The notes under the pieces were generated by a model, which saw only the letters and a list, made by a program, of their open reading frames with translations, had not been told where the DNA came from and searched no databases. Positions 1-11,457 of a stretch of DNA of 64,000 bases are shown piece by piece (the stretch's first letter is position 1; every line of letters begins with the position of its first letter). Source of the DNA: Cylindrobasidium torrendii FP15055 ss-10 (lineage: Eukaryota; Basidiomycota; Agaricomycetes; Agaricales; Physalacriaceae); NCBI GenBank assembly GCA_000934385.1, contig KN880467.1, positions 91,389-155,388 of the forward strand. Reading direction: 5' to 3'. Made by a program: the position numbers and the translations under genes.

Positions 1-99
1 GCGAAGCTTCACCCGAATGGGATGAAGAGGCAATGGACAAGGACTTTAGCTCGTAGTAGTAGTAGACAACATCTTATGCAATGCAAGCACATTTATTCT

Positions 100-1642
100 C
101 TATCTCTGTAATCGAGTGTGGTGTTCAAGAAGCTCTACAATCAACCGCTGTCGCTTCTCTTCCCCCTCATCATCCTCGTCCCCAGTCTCTATGTCTTGAT
201 AGTCTGTCGGATGAACCTCTCCCTCAGTTGCTGCGTTGACATGTTCCAGAAAACATGCCACACTTTCTGCACCTTCCAGATCAATTACAGCGTTGTGAAG
301 AATCACTGCAACTGTTATCCACCGACACGCCCGCATGTGGTCAGCGCGGCTATTGATACTCACTCGCAAGCCACGCAGAGACTGCCAGCGGCCCTTGAGT
401 GCCCCCATACAATGTTCGGAGCGTACACGGAGAGCAGAGAGTTGCTTGTCGAAGAGTTGATTGTTAGGCTCGTCGGCAGCTGGTCGTTTGTGAATAGATA
501 TCATGCGCTGGCTGACCGGATATGCAGAGTCGCCCCAGGCAAACTCCTCGCCCTCAAATAAGTACCTCGGATACAGGGCAGCGCAGGTGTACTTGAAAGC
601 GGAGGCATCATGCGCTGAACCCGTTGGGCCATGGCAAAAGTCAAGGATACGCAGATTTGACGGAGCATTGCCAATCTATGGGGAATGAGAAGTTGAGAAC
701 GGTCCAGGAAACTGATCAATTACGCACCTGAGTATTAAGACCATAGTTCGACTTCCGGGTGTAGTAGGTAGTTCCATCCCTGGCAGGCTTGTTGAAAATC
801 ACCACAATGGTGCCGTCGTACATGATATAGCCCTCGCGCCACAAGCCACGGAACCCAAGCTGCTTGTCCATCCACTCCTTCTCAACCTCCTTCTCCTCTG
901 CCGTAAGCTGGCGGACAAATAGATGCTGCAGGCTTTCTATGGCTGTCATGCATCGCTCGGTATACAACTCGGCTGTCCCATCGCCAATCCCAAAGACACG
1001 TGCAACATCCTTAACAGAGGCACCATTGCCATAGCGTCCAAGCCTGTAGAGAGCTACTGCGAGCTGAAGCTCCACAGGCTCTTGGGGATTTGGAGAGTTG
1101 TTGTGGAAGATGGGATTGTCCTCAATGAGCTCGAGAATTGACGCAAAGACGTATGGTGACACGCGGACCATGTCGACAAAGCGGTTATGATCCTCGGGAC
1201 TAAGCGCAAAGTCGATAAGAAGATTAAATTGACCTGCTTTAACGACCCGGCCACGTCCACGTAAATAACGTGTATCCTGTATCTTCTTGAGTGCCTCGAT
1301 ATCCGCGGCCATCTGCAATATCCGATGCTCCCAGTCGTCATCCATCTCCTGCTCCTCCGCCTCCCGGGATTCATCCGAGGAACTTGACGAGCTATCTGAC
1401 GATGTGTCCATGGCATCCGATTCAGAAGACGAAGATGAGCTTGAGTCCGAGTCCGAGTCCGAGTCCGAGTCCATAGTGTCAAGCCAGTCGTATAAGCTCC
1501 GGTTATGCATGTGCCGTAGGTAGGCCCGACGATATTGAGTGTGGAGGTTGGGCCCGGTCATGGTGGCTGAGACGATGGCGACAACGACGCGGCAGTCAAG
1601 CGTGTCCGGCTGGAAGCACGTCATTTCGATCGAGCGTGACAT
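100..1642 (-). CDS. PIF/Harbinger-type DDE transposase (HARBI1-like nuclease)
   Basis: Transposase of a cut-and-paste PIF/Harbinger DNA element. Two exons: 1642-728 and 675-100, joined in phase 0 across a 52-nt intron (727-676) with GTGCGT donor and CATAG acceptor. The N-terminal part has a Ser/Asp run (DSDSDSDS), then a helical region resembling the DNA-binding part of HARBI1 proteins. The DDE nuclease core follows: first Asp in MYDGTIV at the end of exon 1, second Asp in GSAHDASAF early in exon 2, a WGDSAYP segment, and the final Glu in RSEHCMGALKGRW followed by LRGLR. All three expected catalytic acids are present and no internal stop is seen, so it may be active. Start chosen as the ATG at 1642; ATGs at 1624 and 1561 are also in frame. 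The MYB-like partner protein usual for Harbinger elements is not visible here and may lie beyond position 1. Confidence 0.85.
1443..1472. repeat. GAGTCC hexanucleotide repeat
   Basis: Five tandem copies of GAGTCC inside the transposase gene. On the coding strand they encode part of its Asp-Ser run. Confidence 0.9.
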
Positions 1643-1719
1643 TATGTAATCGAATTGGCAAGGATTAGACAAGATTAGAATTAGAATTAGAATTGGTCGC
1701 CAACTTTGAACGTCCCTAA

Positions 1720-2045
1720 TTTCTGCATGTAAGTCGGAAATGGTGGTAGTTGCAGGTTAAGACGGCTTTGTGACACTCTGTGACAATGTCAAACGCCCAT
1801 CTGGGCTCTTATTCATTGTCGAGAATTGAATATTCAACTATGGCTTCGCTCTAATACCACTCGTTTAGCGTAAAACAATGGCCAGGTTATGGCACGGAGT
1901 GCGTTGTAGGTCTGAACAAATCAAGGCAAGGTCACTCACTGAGGCTCTCAGATAGATATTCACATAAGTGGTAACATTATAGAGTTCTTGTTAAATTCTC
2001 TCAATAGAGTCTTGAGAAGTTGTATGCCGCCGTTGAAAGGAACGG
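1720..2045 (-). pseudogene. Promoter and start-codon relic of a family A gene (A0)
   Basis: On the minus strand this stretch resembles the sequence just upstream of A1 and A2. It has a CAT (start codon complement) at 1726-1728 followed by the ATGGTGGTAG leader motif near 1739-1750, a GGTTAAGACGG stretch matching GTCAAGAC in A1 and A2, the doubled GTGACA element at 1770-1785, and a GCCGCCGTT block near 2025. The coding sequence that should follow the ATG is absent; instead the sequence runs into the flank of the Harbinger element. I infer that the transposon, or an associated deletion, removed this copy's coding region. Confidence 0.6.
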
Positions 2046-2339
2046 TTCACTTGGATCGTGGACGGCCAAGGGCCATCCTTTTTCTGTGGCGAGGGAGTGT
2101 TAATGAGGATTAATAGAAAAGAATCATAACAGATATACACTAGCGGTAAGGTACTCTATCCTTCCGGGTCCATTTCACTGCCTTGTTCATAGTGTCTTGA
2201 GGTTAACCCTTCAATGCGTACCCCAACTGCAAAAGAATGGGAAAACTCTATCACATCTCTAACTGAGTCCTTATATACAGGTAGCCTGCTGCGTACGACC
2301 GCGATCCCACAGATGCTGAACTCTTCATGTCCGCTCAGG
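2046..2339. other. Intergenic, no gene seen
   Basis: AT-rich spacer between the A0 promoter relic and the 3' end of A1. No supported coding region. Confidence 0.5.
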
Positions 2340-3277
2340 TCAAGTCTGAGAACGAGGCTCGTCGCACGACGAGCGCGATGACTTGTCTGAAGTAGGGTAG
2401 CGTTGCGGCTGTCTTTTGTGCCTGCGTTGGGATGAGGACGGGACCGAAACTTCGCAAGTTATGGGCGATGTTACTGATAAGCCAACTTCCAAATCAAAAT
2501 TCGCCAACGGAACGTCCGCAATTGCAATGTTAGGACGCGTTGGTGCGACGTCGAACCATTCCGGGGGTGTGGCTGCAATCAGAATCGAACGAATGTCCGA
2601 AACAGGATGGTCTGGCATGCGGGTGTCCCATATTCTCGCCGCCGCTATCCATGGACTGGCTGACAGGACGAAGGAAGGGAGTTCGGGGTATGGGGCAGTA
2701 TGAGCCGTGACATGACCTGTGACGGGATGGCGTGTATATAGAGTTTGCTTCGGCCACAAAATCCTGTCAAGCTTAAGCGTGTATACACAACGACTCGGAT
2801 CTAGTTCAGCGATCTGAATCTTGTTAAAAGACGCTCGACAAGGGCTATTTCGGAAACGCACATCGCTGAACAGAAACCGCTCGTGCGGAGAGGACGCCAT
2901 GTTGTGGCTCCCAATTTGGAGTATCTTTTCGCAAACGCCGACGCTAGGAAGGAAGTCGGCAATACCACGCTCAAAGGAATCGAACATGAGTGGTTGCACT
3001 AGGAACCCGTTAGTTTTGTCGCCTACATTGCGGAAGGTGATCATTCCGACGCACCTTCGAAGATATTGTCAGCACAGCCTATATTCTCAATCAATTCCCT
3101 GCTCCCTAGGCCCAGCATGTATTCGATAGAGTCCAGCTGCACAAAAGTCAGTGCGTGTTGTTTTAGTCAGTATATGAGACATGCCGCATCGCGACCGTTG
3201 TTCACTAGCGGTGCGAGAACAGGTTGCTCGAAGAAAGGGCTCGTGGAGATGTCCTGTGAGCGGTAGAGAGCCTGCAT
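2340..3277 (-). CDS. Family A protein, copy A1 (unrecognised, 261 aa, shortened tail)
   Basis: Unrecognised protein of the locally expanded family A. Exons 3277-3185 (93 nt), 3136-3055 (82 nt), 2998-2862 (137 nt) and 2813-2340 (474 nt) join into an open frame of 261 residues. Family hallmarks are an N-terminal LYRSQDIST, an EYMLGLGxREL helix at the exon 2 start, GSHNMxSxPxER then FSD at the end of exon 3, and LYTRHPVTGHVTAHTAPYPELPSF followed by SASPWIAA in exon 4 (two adjoining blocks). The first intron starts with GC (GCATGT) where the sister copy A2 has GTATGT, so it is either a GC-AG intron or a decaying splice site. The C-terminus stops soon after the Ser/Asp-rich stretch and lacks the Lys/Arg-rich tail of other copies. 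It lies in tandem with A2 and the A0 relic. Function unknown; likely nuclear in intact relatives. Confidence 0.7.
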
Positions 3278-4540
3278 GAGTAAAGATGGTGGTAGTTTCG
3301 GGTCAAGACAACTCTGTGACAGACTAGTATGTGACACTGCCATACTTTGGAGCGCCGGGCATACTGGCAGGGCAGGCTCTTGTCTTTCCCACGTCGAGTA
3401 TACATTCATCGCGTGCATGAAGGGACAAATTCAACATCCATGCTGTTACATGGACTCTGGATCGGTAGTGAAGAGGCTAAATCGTGTTATTTGAGGAATA
3501 CCTATTCAAAAAGTCGGCCACCCAGACTCTAGGACAATCATGCACATATCGAATTTAATTTTCGGCGGTTTGCGGACTATTCTGTAGATTTAACAGTGGA
3601 CATCCATTATGTCCATGGGTGCAATATTGCTTTGGTAGTACTGTAGCCCGCCGTTAGAAGGAGCTGTGTCTAGTTTACTTGCTGCATGAATTCCACATCA
3701 CACATAAGAGACACAATCTATTACTGAAGTAATTCCAAGCTCAAGAGCTCTGTATACCAGGCAGGTCATCTAGCATATGTTTACAATAGATTTAACACGT
3801 CCCTGCGATGGTCTTCAGAGTCATCTCTCCATAACTCTCAAGAGCTCAGTGTTGCCCTCGATAAAATGAGTAACAAGGAATAAGCTCAGCGTATGGCTTG
3901 ATCTCGTGACCAGGCACTTTGTCCTCATGAGTGCATGTCCTTCAATGACCTTTGGCGCCACGACGTGTTCTGGTCTACTCTTGCACGCCCCAGCTGTAAA
4001 TGGCTGGTCAATTTTAATCCGTCTTTACGATACATCCATGGATAGGACATGGTCGATACGTGGTAGATGTAGCTGTGGTGGCGAGTCCGGTAGTCCCTTG
4101 GTCGGAATGCGCGTATATCGCCACGTACGCCTTTATGGCGCCGTCGTAAATCTCCCCGGTATCGAGTGTCTTTGCAAGGAGATGCCTGTTTCCATGCCTG
4201 GCCAAGCACCTTCCTTTGTGGCTACGAGAGTCACGTATGCCCCATAGTATGCGCGGGCCGCCTTAGTTGCTAGAGGAAAGGAGGCTAAACACTCTGACTG
4301 CATAGCAGTAGTACGACAGGAAACAAGGTATCCTTCATCACTGGTCAATATCACTCTAGGCGCTCGTATGGTATGGAATGGGCCGAGACAGCCTGTATAC
4401 TAGTTGAGGTTCCGCATATATGGGGTACATAGAAAACATAGCTAATAGCAAGTGTGTGTAAGCGGCGGATGAGGAGACACAAGCAGACAACATAGAGAAA
4501 TGTATCCCTGAATGTATGTACAGAAGATCGCGCGCGCTGG
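3278..4540. other. A1 upstream region and spacer, no gene supported
   Basis: Holds the A1 leader motif (3285-3295, complement of CTACCACCATC), two GTGACA words (3316-3321 and 3331-3336) and a CCCGCCGTT block near 3645 shared with A0 and A2. Between about 3900 and 4350 there are only short overlapping open frames on both strands, which I cannot tie to a gene. Confidence 0.45.
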
Positions 4541-5602
4541 TTAGTGCGCCGCTCTTCTGCGTTCTGCTCTCGTCCTCGGCGCACGAGAAGTCGGACAGAC
4601 TGCCTTGGCCACGCTCCGAGGGTCCATCGAATGCTCGTTGGTCTTCTTTGCGCGCCTAGCCCGCTTCGGAGAACGAGGTTCCTCATCTGACGAGCGCGAT
4701 GACTCGTCTGATGGAGGATAGCGTTGGGGCCGTCTTTTATGCCTGCGTTGGGAGGCATACGGCGGCAAGATTTCGCAAGTCATGGGCAATGATGAGGTCA
4801 CTTCGGGGACAAGCTCCTCCGCCAATGGGATATCCGCGATCGTAATGTTGGGGCGCGCTGGTGCAACATCGAACCAACTCGGCGGGATGGTTGCATACAA
4901 GGTCGCACTGATGTAGGAAACAGGATGCTCCGTCATATATGCAGGCCATGTTCTGGTAGCTGCTATCGCGGCTATCCAGGGGCTGGCTGACAAGACGAAA
5001 GAGGGAAGTTCAGGATACGGGGCAGTGTGTGCCGTAACATAGCCGGTAATGGGATCGCGTGTGTATAGAGTCTGCTTGGGCCAGTAAATTTCGTCGAGAT
5101 TCAGTGTATACACGCAGTGATTGGGATCAAATCCAGAAATCTGTGATTCATCAAGACAAGCTCGATAATGAGTATTTTGAGACGCACATCGCTGAACAAA
5201 ACCCGTTCATTTGGAGCGGATGTCATGTTATGGCTCCCAATCTGGCCTATCTTCTCGCAGACGCTGTTGCTCGGAACAAAGTCGGCAAAGCCACGTTCAA
5301 AGTATTCATACATAAGCGGTTGCACTTGAAAATCGTGAGCAACACACATCCTCGCGACAGGAAACGAATCGAACGCACCTTCGAATGTATTGTCAGCACA
5401 GTCCATATTATCCCTCAGCTCTCCACGTCCGAGGCCTAGCATGTATTCGACATAATGTGTCTAACTACCGTCAGTATGCGCCGTTGATTTGATGGGGTGA
5501 GGGACATACTGCAACACGGTCGTGGCGTAAGAACGGACAGATAACGGGTTTTTCAAAGAAAGGGCATGTAGAAATGTCCTGTGACCGATAGAGAGCCTGC
5601 AT
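4541..5602 (-). CDS. Family A protein, copy A2 (unrecognised, 303 aa)
   Basis: Full-length family A member paired head-to-head with B1. Exons 5602-5510 (93 nt), 5460-5379 (82 nt), 5324-5188 (137 nt) and 5140-4541 (600 nt) give 303 residues. It carries all family marks: LYRSQDISTCPFFEKPV at the N-terminus, EYMLGLGRGEL, SHNMTSAPNERVLFSD, and LYTRDPITGYVTAHTAP. The C-terminal third is Ser/Asp-rich (DESSRSSDEE) followed by KRARRAKK and an Arg-rich end, which looks like a nuclear localisation region. No known domain recognised. Start is the ATG just inside a conserved CTGCATGAGT context shared with A1. Identity of exon lengths with other copies supports the splicing model. Confidence 0.75.
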
Positions 5603-6451
5603 GAGTCAAAGATCTTCGCGATGGTGGTGGTTGCAAGTCAAGACGCGATCATCGCCTAACACCGGGCCGATTGCGATCAAGGCACCGTGACACTTTGTGA
5701 CACGGTCATACTTGTGAACACTGAACGGCAGACTCTTGTTGGGTGGTGAGCAATAATGCATACACTTGTGATTGATGATATGTTTATCTTAATAAGATAT
5801 TATGTACAATACTGTACGGACTAGCGTTGAATAGCTTAGACCGTATTACATGAGGCGCAGACACTTTGTTAGTTCCATGATGAGCCCTCAGACAGTGATT
5901 GGCATATATTGCAAAGTATACAGAAAATTGATTTGAAGCCACTCATATTCATTAATTTCCGGCATCGCGTTACGCCAATGGAGGCTTGCTTTAGAAGGCC
6001 GCCGTTCTGAAAGAACTTCTATGTACGACTACATGGACGACATATCTCACCGAAGAAATTGATCACAAAAGGATAATCCCGACAAAATTCCTCTTATCCC
6101 CAGGTTGGCTGTAATTTTTCCTTAGTAATCGGCACGTGCAGGCGTTCTGGGTGCGAAACGGCAGTGGATAGCTGCTAGTGTCAACGTTGGCATCTCCTCG
6201 AGTTATCATTGCTATATTTGACTGAATAACTGACAAAGAGCAAGTTCTGGTCTTACTTTTTTGACTGAGCAATTTGTCCTTGGCTCTTTGTACTAAAACC
6301 CTTGCGCAACGGCCCCGTGTTTCGGTCCCGTAAAACATGAGGCATATGATCGAGAATCCCCCAACAGCCCTTGAGCACCGACCACCACCACCACGTTTCT
6401 ATTTCTCCCCATCTGCATCTTTTTCTCGACTTCGTTATCGATCCTAGTAGC
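5603..6451. promoter_or_regulatory. Divergent A2/B1 intergenic region
   Basis: Shared 5' region of A2 (leftward) and B1 (rightward), 849 bp between start codons. On the A2 side it has the leader motif at 5620-5633 (complement of CAACCACCACCATC), a doubled GTGACA element at 5687-5702 and a GCCGCCGTT block near 5999. On the B1 side it has an ACC trinucleotide run at about 6380-6394 followed by a pyrimidine-rich leader. Confidence 0.55.
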
Positions 6452-8296
6452 ATGGGAAAGAAAGCTCGCCGAAAGCTAGCAGATGGCATTGATACGGCGT
6501 CGCCATCTGTTGAGACAAAGACGAAGGCGAAGAAGAAGAAGAAACACAAAACCAACATCCGAACTCCGGACGACTCGGAAGACGACAACAGCGTATTTGC
6601 TGATGCTCCGGCTGATGCAGTGCAGGACTCACTCGTCAAGACCGGCAAATCTAGCAAGAAGAAGAAGAAATCGAAGAAATCGAAGAAGGGGAAGAAGGAG
6701 AAGGCTGCCGCCGTTGAAGTAAGGAGCGATTGTAGCACGGACGAAGAAGAGAGCAAGAGTGGCGGCAACAGCGACGTCGACAACAGCGGAACATATAAGC
6801 CTCGGGATGAGCACATGTCAAAGTCGGAGGAGGTTCCACATGTTCGTACCCACAAGGAGCTCCAAGGCCATATCCCTGCGTCTAGTCTGCGGCTTTTGAA
6901 GCAGTGGTCCTACAAACCGGGTCGGAGCGTAGACAACAACGTCTTGCTTCGTATAGGAACTGGGGAGAATAGTCACATCTTCGGGCGGAATAGTGATCCT
7001 TTTTTGATCCTTCAAAGGATTTCGGAAGAGGCAGGTGTGGTAGCCGATGTCGACAGTTGGCTGAACATGTACCTACGTATGTGCAGTTTTGTACTATCAT
7101 TCTGTTGCCTGACCGCCATGTAGGAGACCTTGAATCCCATAATTGCGTTGACCACGACCTAGAGGCGGACTGCCCTTCATTTCAGGATGCCCAAGCTTTC
7201 ATTGAACACTGCAAGCAAAATGCGCTGTTGGTCACAAAAGGCAAACAGCCTATTTCCCTGGCGGAAGTTAAAGTACGCATAATCCTAGCGCCCCAATTAC
7301 AGGCTCGTGCTGACCAAATTTCAGGGATACGAGATTGGCACAATTTTCACGTACCAGGTAGTGAATTTCGGACGGTCTGGTCCTGTGTTTCTGTTCATCA
7401 ACGAGGATGGCAGCGACTCGGACACTGTCGCACCATGGCAGCTTCTGCTCACAGACAAGACCTTCTTTCGTAAGCATCACGCTCACGGCTACCTCAACTA
7501 TACCATCTCGGCATATCTCTGCAAACTCCGTCGCCGCATGATCAAGGATTATGATTTTTTGAGCAACGGTTGTCTCAACGGCGAGGCTTTGGATGCGTCG
7601 ATAGCACTCTGGAATTTTGCGCAGATTCAAGGCTGGTTTCGTCCAGCTACCGAGGGCGAGATACAAAGACTTGTCAGAGATGGCGTCCTCAAGTCTGCCA
7701 CTTGCCGCAAAGCAGACATGTTCAGAGGCATCAAGGTCCCGAAGAAGAACGGCAAGATGAGCAAGAGGGAGCCTTTCTTCACCCTTAAGAATCCATCACT
7801 GCAGCACACAGCTCCAGCCCCCGAGCCCGTCCAGCTTCCCAAAGCCCGGACACTTGCCGACATTCGAGCCGCTGCGCGTCCAGTCACCCCGACACAGAAG
7901 CGCCCTAGACATGCACCCGAAAGCCCGCCCAGCGGCGCGGATTCTCCTCCTCGACCAGCAAAGAAGAGAGTCCGCCATGAACCCGAAATACGGCCTGGTA
8001 TCGTTACGCGGCTACCGGAGCGTGTTCAACGACTCTCTTCGGATCGTCCAATACGCCCCCCGCTTGAACGTGTACGCATCGGCAGCGAGTACAAATGGAT
8101 TCTGCCTGAGTGGTGGACCAAGAACATTCCGGCGAACGCTCATGCGCCCGTCGAACTTTGCATCGCGAACTCGCTGTACCCTCGCCAGACAGTGGCTCAC
8201 TCGGAGAATGACCCTCCCGACAACGCGGTCGCTGGGCCAGGACCCAGCACTATTGCTGCCATGACCCTACGTAACGGCAAGAAAGCCAAGGCTTAG
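6452..8296 (+). CDS. Family B protein, copy B1 (unrecognised, 581 aa)
   Basis: Member of an unrecognised family with three copies in the window. Exons 6452-7076, 7124-7272 (149 nt) and 7325-8296 sum to 1746 nt, exactly 581 residues plus stop. The first 110 residues are extremely Lys-rich (KAKKKKKHK, then a longer Lys/Ser block near residue 70) and acidic in between, as in nuclear or nucleolar proteins. The conserved part begins with HKELQGHIPASSLRLLKQW and KPGRSVDNNVLL, runs through a 50-residue middle exon with IEHCKQN, and continues as GYEIGTIFTYQVVNFGRSG. A conserved segment NFAQIQGWFRPATEGEIQRL precedes a disordered, Pro-rich tail with RPAKKRVRHEPE and a C-terminal AGPGPSTIAAMTLRNGKK shared with B2. 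Divergently paired with A2. B1 is the most diverged of the three copies. Function unknown. Confidence 0.75.
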
Positions 8297-10229
8297 ATTT
8301 CTTTCCATCTGCACTTCACATCGCATCCCCTCTTGATTCTTTTCCTTTTTACCCTATGCTGCTTACCACGACACACTCATTTCTGCTCGTGCTTACCACT
8401 TTACTCTCCTTGCATTGTGTATTTATCTGCTTACCACATGTATCACTCTCCTTCTTCCAACGGCTCTAGTACAACTCCCATAGACGCGATGCACTCGCCC
8501 ACTCACACTCATTCACTCACACGCTCATTCAACCACGTAGTTTGTATCCATTTGCGCATCCACACTCATTTGATTATTCCTATACGTTACAATCGCGTAC
8601 CACACTCATTTACCTACTCTTATACCTTACGACTGAGTACCCTAATCTACATCCCTTTGCGCAAATTTCGCGTGAACCTGCTCCTCGATATCGAAACATC
8701 TGCCGCTGCGACGCGACAGGTAGCTAAGCACCACTAAGTTAAGACACTGATGAGATACCCCCACAGCTTGAGCACAGATAACTATGCTGTCCATCATACG
8801 AACCAAGAGCGGGCATACCTAGCCATCCATAGGTCAACAGTACGTCTCGTCGCTCGTGGCAACTTGAAATCCCATTCCACCATAACCAATGCCATCACCG
8901 CGAATGCACAATTGCGCATTGCAGTAAACACCCTCCGGTTTACATCAATGTCCGCATCGCGAAAGATAGTCAACGCTGCAGAGGTGCGCGAGTAAATTAG
9001 ATTTAGGAGCAATCGTCTGCCATGGTCATAGACTAGTCCCGCCGCGAACGTACACAGGCATCATATCCAGCATCAATTTGTGCACCCACTTTAGTCCAAT
9101 GTCTAGTCACTGGGCGTCGAACAAGGTTTACACCCCCAAACATGGCCTATGAAGCAGTCGCACTTGTCTGCATTCCGCACTGGCCAGCTTGCTTCGGCTT
9201 TAAGCAGCATGGTCAATAATCTCAATCATGTCCTCATGGGTTGGCGGCGACGAACAACCTCCAAGAACCTAGATACTGCGGCGGTGTGCTTGACGTTTAT
9301 CGACTTGAGCACCTGACGAGTACATGGCACGCTAGCGGAGGCGCTGCTTGTGACCACCGTCGGCATGTCGGAGGTCCATGAGTGTGAACTCTGTGGCTTG
9401 GTCAGTCGCACCCGTACAATGACAGTCACCATGACCGGCTGTCTAGACGCGACTGCACACCTAGCTCTGCATCCTCCGGCGAACCGTTGATCTTGCATAT
9501 GGGTCAAATCACCGAGCTGGCTAGCAGCATTCCGAAGGTAAGAGACATGCCCGTGTCGCGTCAACTGGGCAGACTTGCAGCTAGACTGAAACCCAAATCA
9601 GGCTGGCTTGCGTATATTGATTGTATCTCATCGGAGTTGGCGCTCGGACAGAGCAAGGTCAGAACAAGTATTTCAGCAAACATTCAACGCATCATGAAAT
9701 GTTGTCTCGCTTTACGCAAGCAGATGTCCACCTTCAGGAAGTAATAAGTGGGCGCAGTGGAGAATTCACACGTTCGGCGGTCCCAGGCTCTTGGGGGTAC
9801 TTATGCCTGTGGAAATTATCCCACTGCGTTCACCTGGCAATAAGTTAGTCGCATGTCAAAGTATGGAAGGTTGGCTTGCTCACCGTGGGGTATATGGTCT
9901 GTTGCGACAGATTCATTTCTCAAGGCAGGGTACGGAGCAATGCTTATGTGGTCGACATCCCAAGACGAAATTCAACGTTCAACTCGCATGCCATAACAGC
10001 TTGACCCCAATCGTGGCACAGCGCAAATGATGATTGAGGTAAGTAGACATGCCAGATAATAGAGAATGATCTTGAGCTACACAGGACGGAGGGAATTGAC
10101 TGAGTATATGCGTTGGTTTGCACCCGGCAGCGGCTTTCACCCCCGACGAAGACATTCCGAATACGAAAGAAAACATGCAGCCTGAGAGTGGGAGAGAGGA
10201 CGACGCAGAAGGTTCTGTGAATGAGAAGG
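8297..10229. other. Long stretch without a supported gene
   Basis: After the B1 stop there is a CACTCATT-rich, pyrimidine-rich stretch (about 8340-8620), probably 3' untranslated or simple sequence. From 8700 to 10229 only short, unrelated open frames occur, with no recognisable domain or consistent splice pattern. Confidence 0.4.
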
Positions 10230-11135
10230 CTATGCGGCCTGAGATGACTTGGTTGGCGCAGCAGCGCGGTAGTTATCCATCTCTGCATCAAGGTCATGAA
10301 TCGTCTTTGGCTGGACAACCTTTTTCAACCGCTTGGGGCCCTTTCGCATGCGTCTTGGGCCACTTGGGATGTTCGCGTGTGGAATTTGGGCCTTGCCGGC
10401 CTGTGGATGAGTGCTGTTGGTAGCAGCGAGACGGGCGACAGCAGCAGCCTGGCGAGGGAGGTTATGGTTATTCGCAGCTGCGGCCGGTCGCGACCTGGGA
10501 TTTACGATGAGGAGCAGACGACAGATCAAGAAGAATAACGAACGGCGGAGTACTAGAGTTCGGAGCGCTAATTCTGGCAAGCAGGCTAGTTGGTGGTTTG
10601 GGTGCCGCCGACGCGGCTGCCTTCTTGGCCTCGACAACCCCATCGTCAGAGATGAGCTCAATCTTAATAGGGTCTATGACTTGTTGGGCACGAGGAAGGA
10701 AGAACAGGCAGAATACACGCACGTCCGTCGATGAACTTTCCATCGTATTTGAACTTTGCCTGCGCTGCGTCCCCAGGATTGACGAAGTGCACTACTGCGA
10801 TACCCCTGGACTGGCCCTTCCTGTTGTATACGATGTAGCAGTCTTGTAACGGGCCGACGGTTTTCCTAAACAAATCCTAATGCCAGCCTGTGAGACCGTG
10901 GCTGCTTGTGAGACTATTGGTAGCGCACCTCGACGTCCGTCTCTGGCACATCCAGTGGCATCTTGCTGAGCAGTATTTTGCTTCCATTTGGATTTGAGCT
11001 TGGTTTCCGCGTAAGAACGGGCGCCGACGTCGAGGCTACATTTGACCGCCAGGCAGGGGCGACGCGTGCATGGCCGACGATTCCTTGCTTTGCGGAGTGG
11101 TAGGAGTGGTAGCGAGACGGGCCAGGACGATACAT
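10230..11135 (-). CDS. YRA1: Yra1/ALYREF-like mRNA export adaptor (RRM protein)
   Basis: RNA-binding adaptor that in this family links spliced mRNP to the export receptor in the nucleus. The RRM is split by an intron: SKILLSKMPLDVPETDVE (RNP2 region) then DLFRKTVGPLQDCYIVYNRKG and SRGIAVVHFV (RNP1 region) up to KYDGKFIDG. Next come PIKIELISDDG, an Ala/Pro-rich linker, and a C-terminal KTIHDLDAEMDNYRA motif, which is the FoP/Yra1 C-terminal signature. At least three introns are needed: one after DVE, one after the DG of KYDGKFIDG, and one in the linker whose exact borders I could not fix. The ATG at 11135 is the first Met in the first clear exon; an upstream exon is possible because an acceptor-like TGCAG sits at about 11170. 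The typical N-terminal LDxSLDxII motif was not found. Confidence 0.8.
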
Positions 11136-11457
11136 TTCGGTGAGACGGGCGTTGTTGACGATGATGGTCAACTGCACGCTCAGTTTGCGTGCGTTCCGAC
11201 GGCAATCAAACGAATCGCGATCGCCAATTGTACATGTTGAACTGCTCGCTGCTAAGTACTGCCTTATACCAGCACCATCTTTTGCGTTACTAGCTACAAG
11301 TAAAGGTCTATGGGTGTTACAGAATTATCTATAGAGGTGCTTACCCTTTCTTGGCCTCGGTTCAACGCAGTCGGTCCTCGAGATACAGTATGCTGAGACT
11401 ACAGTTCCATTGTATTATATACACAAGAGTACATTTAGATCTACTTACATCCATCGT

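Noticed and set aside
3906..4354. Several overlapping open frames on both strands between A1 and A2
   Set aside because: No motif, no consistent splice sites, and both strands are equally open. A decayed element is possible but cannot be shown.
6253..6855. Long minus-strand open frame opposite the first B1 exon, rich in Phe and Ser
   Set aside because: It is the mirror of the Lys-rich AAG repeats of B1. The composition is explained by the opposite strand, and B1 has family support and clean splicing.
8333..8737. Plus-strand open frame of 134 codons
   Set aside because: It lies in CACTCATT-rich simple sequence after B1 and has His/Thr/Leu-biased composition without any motif.
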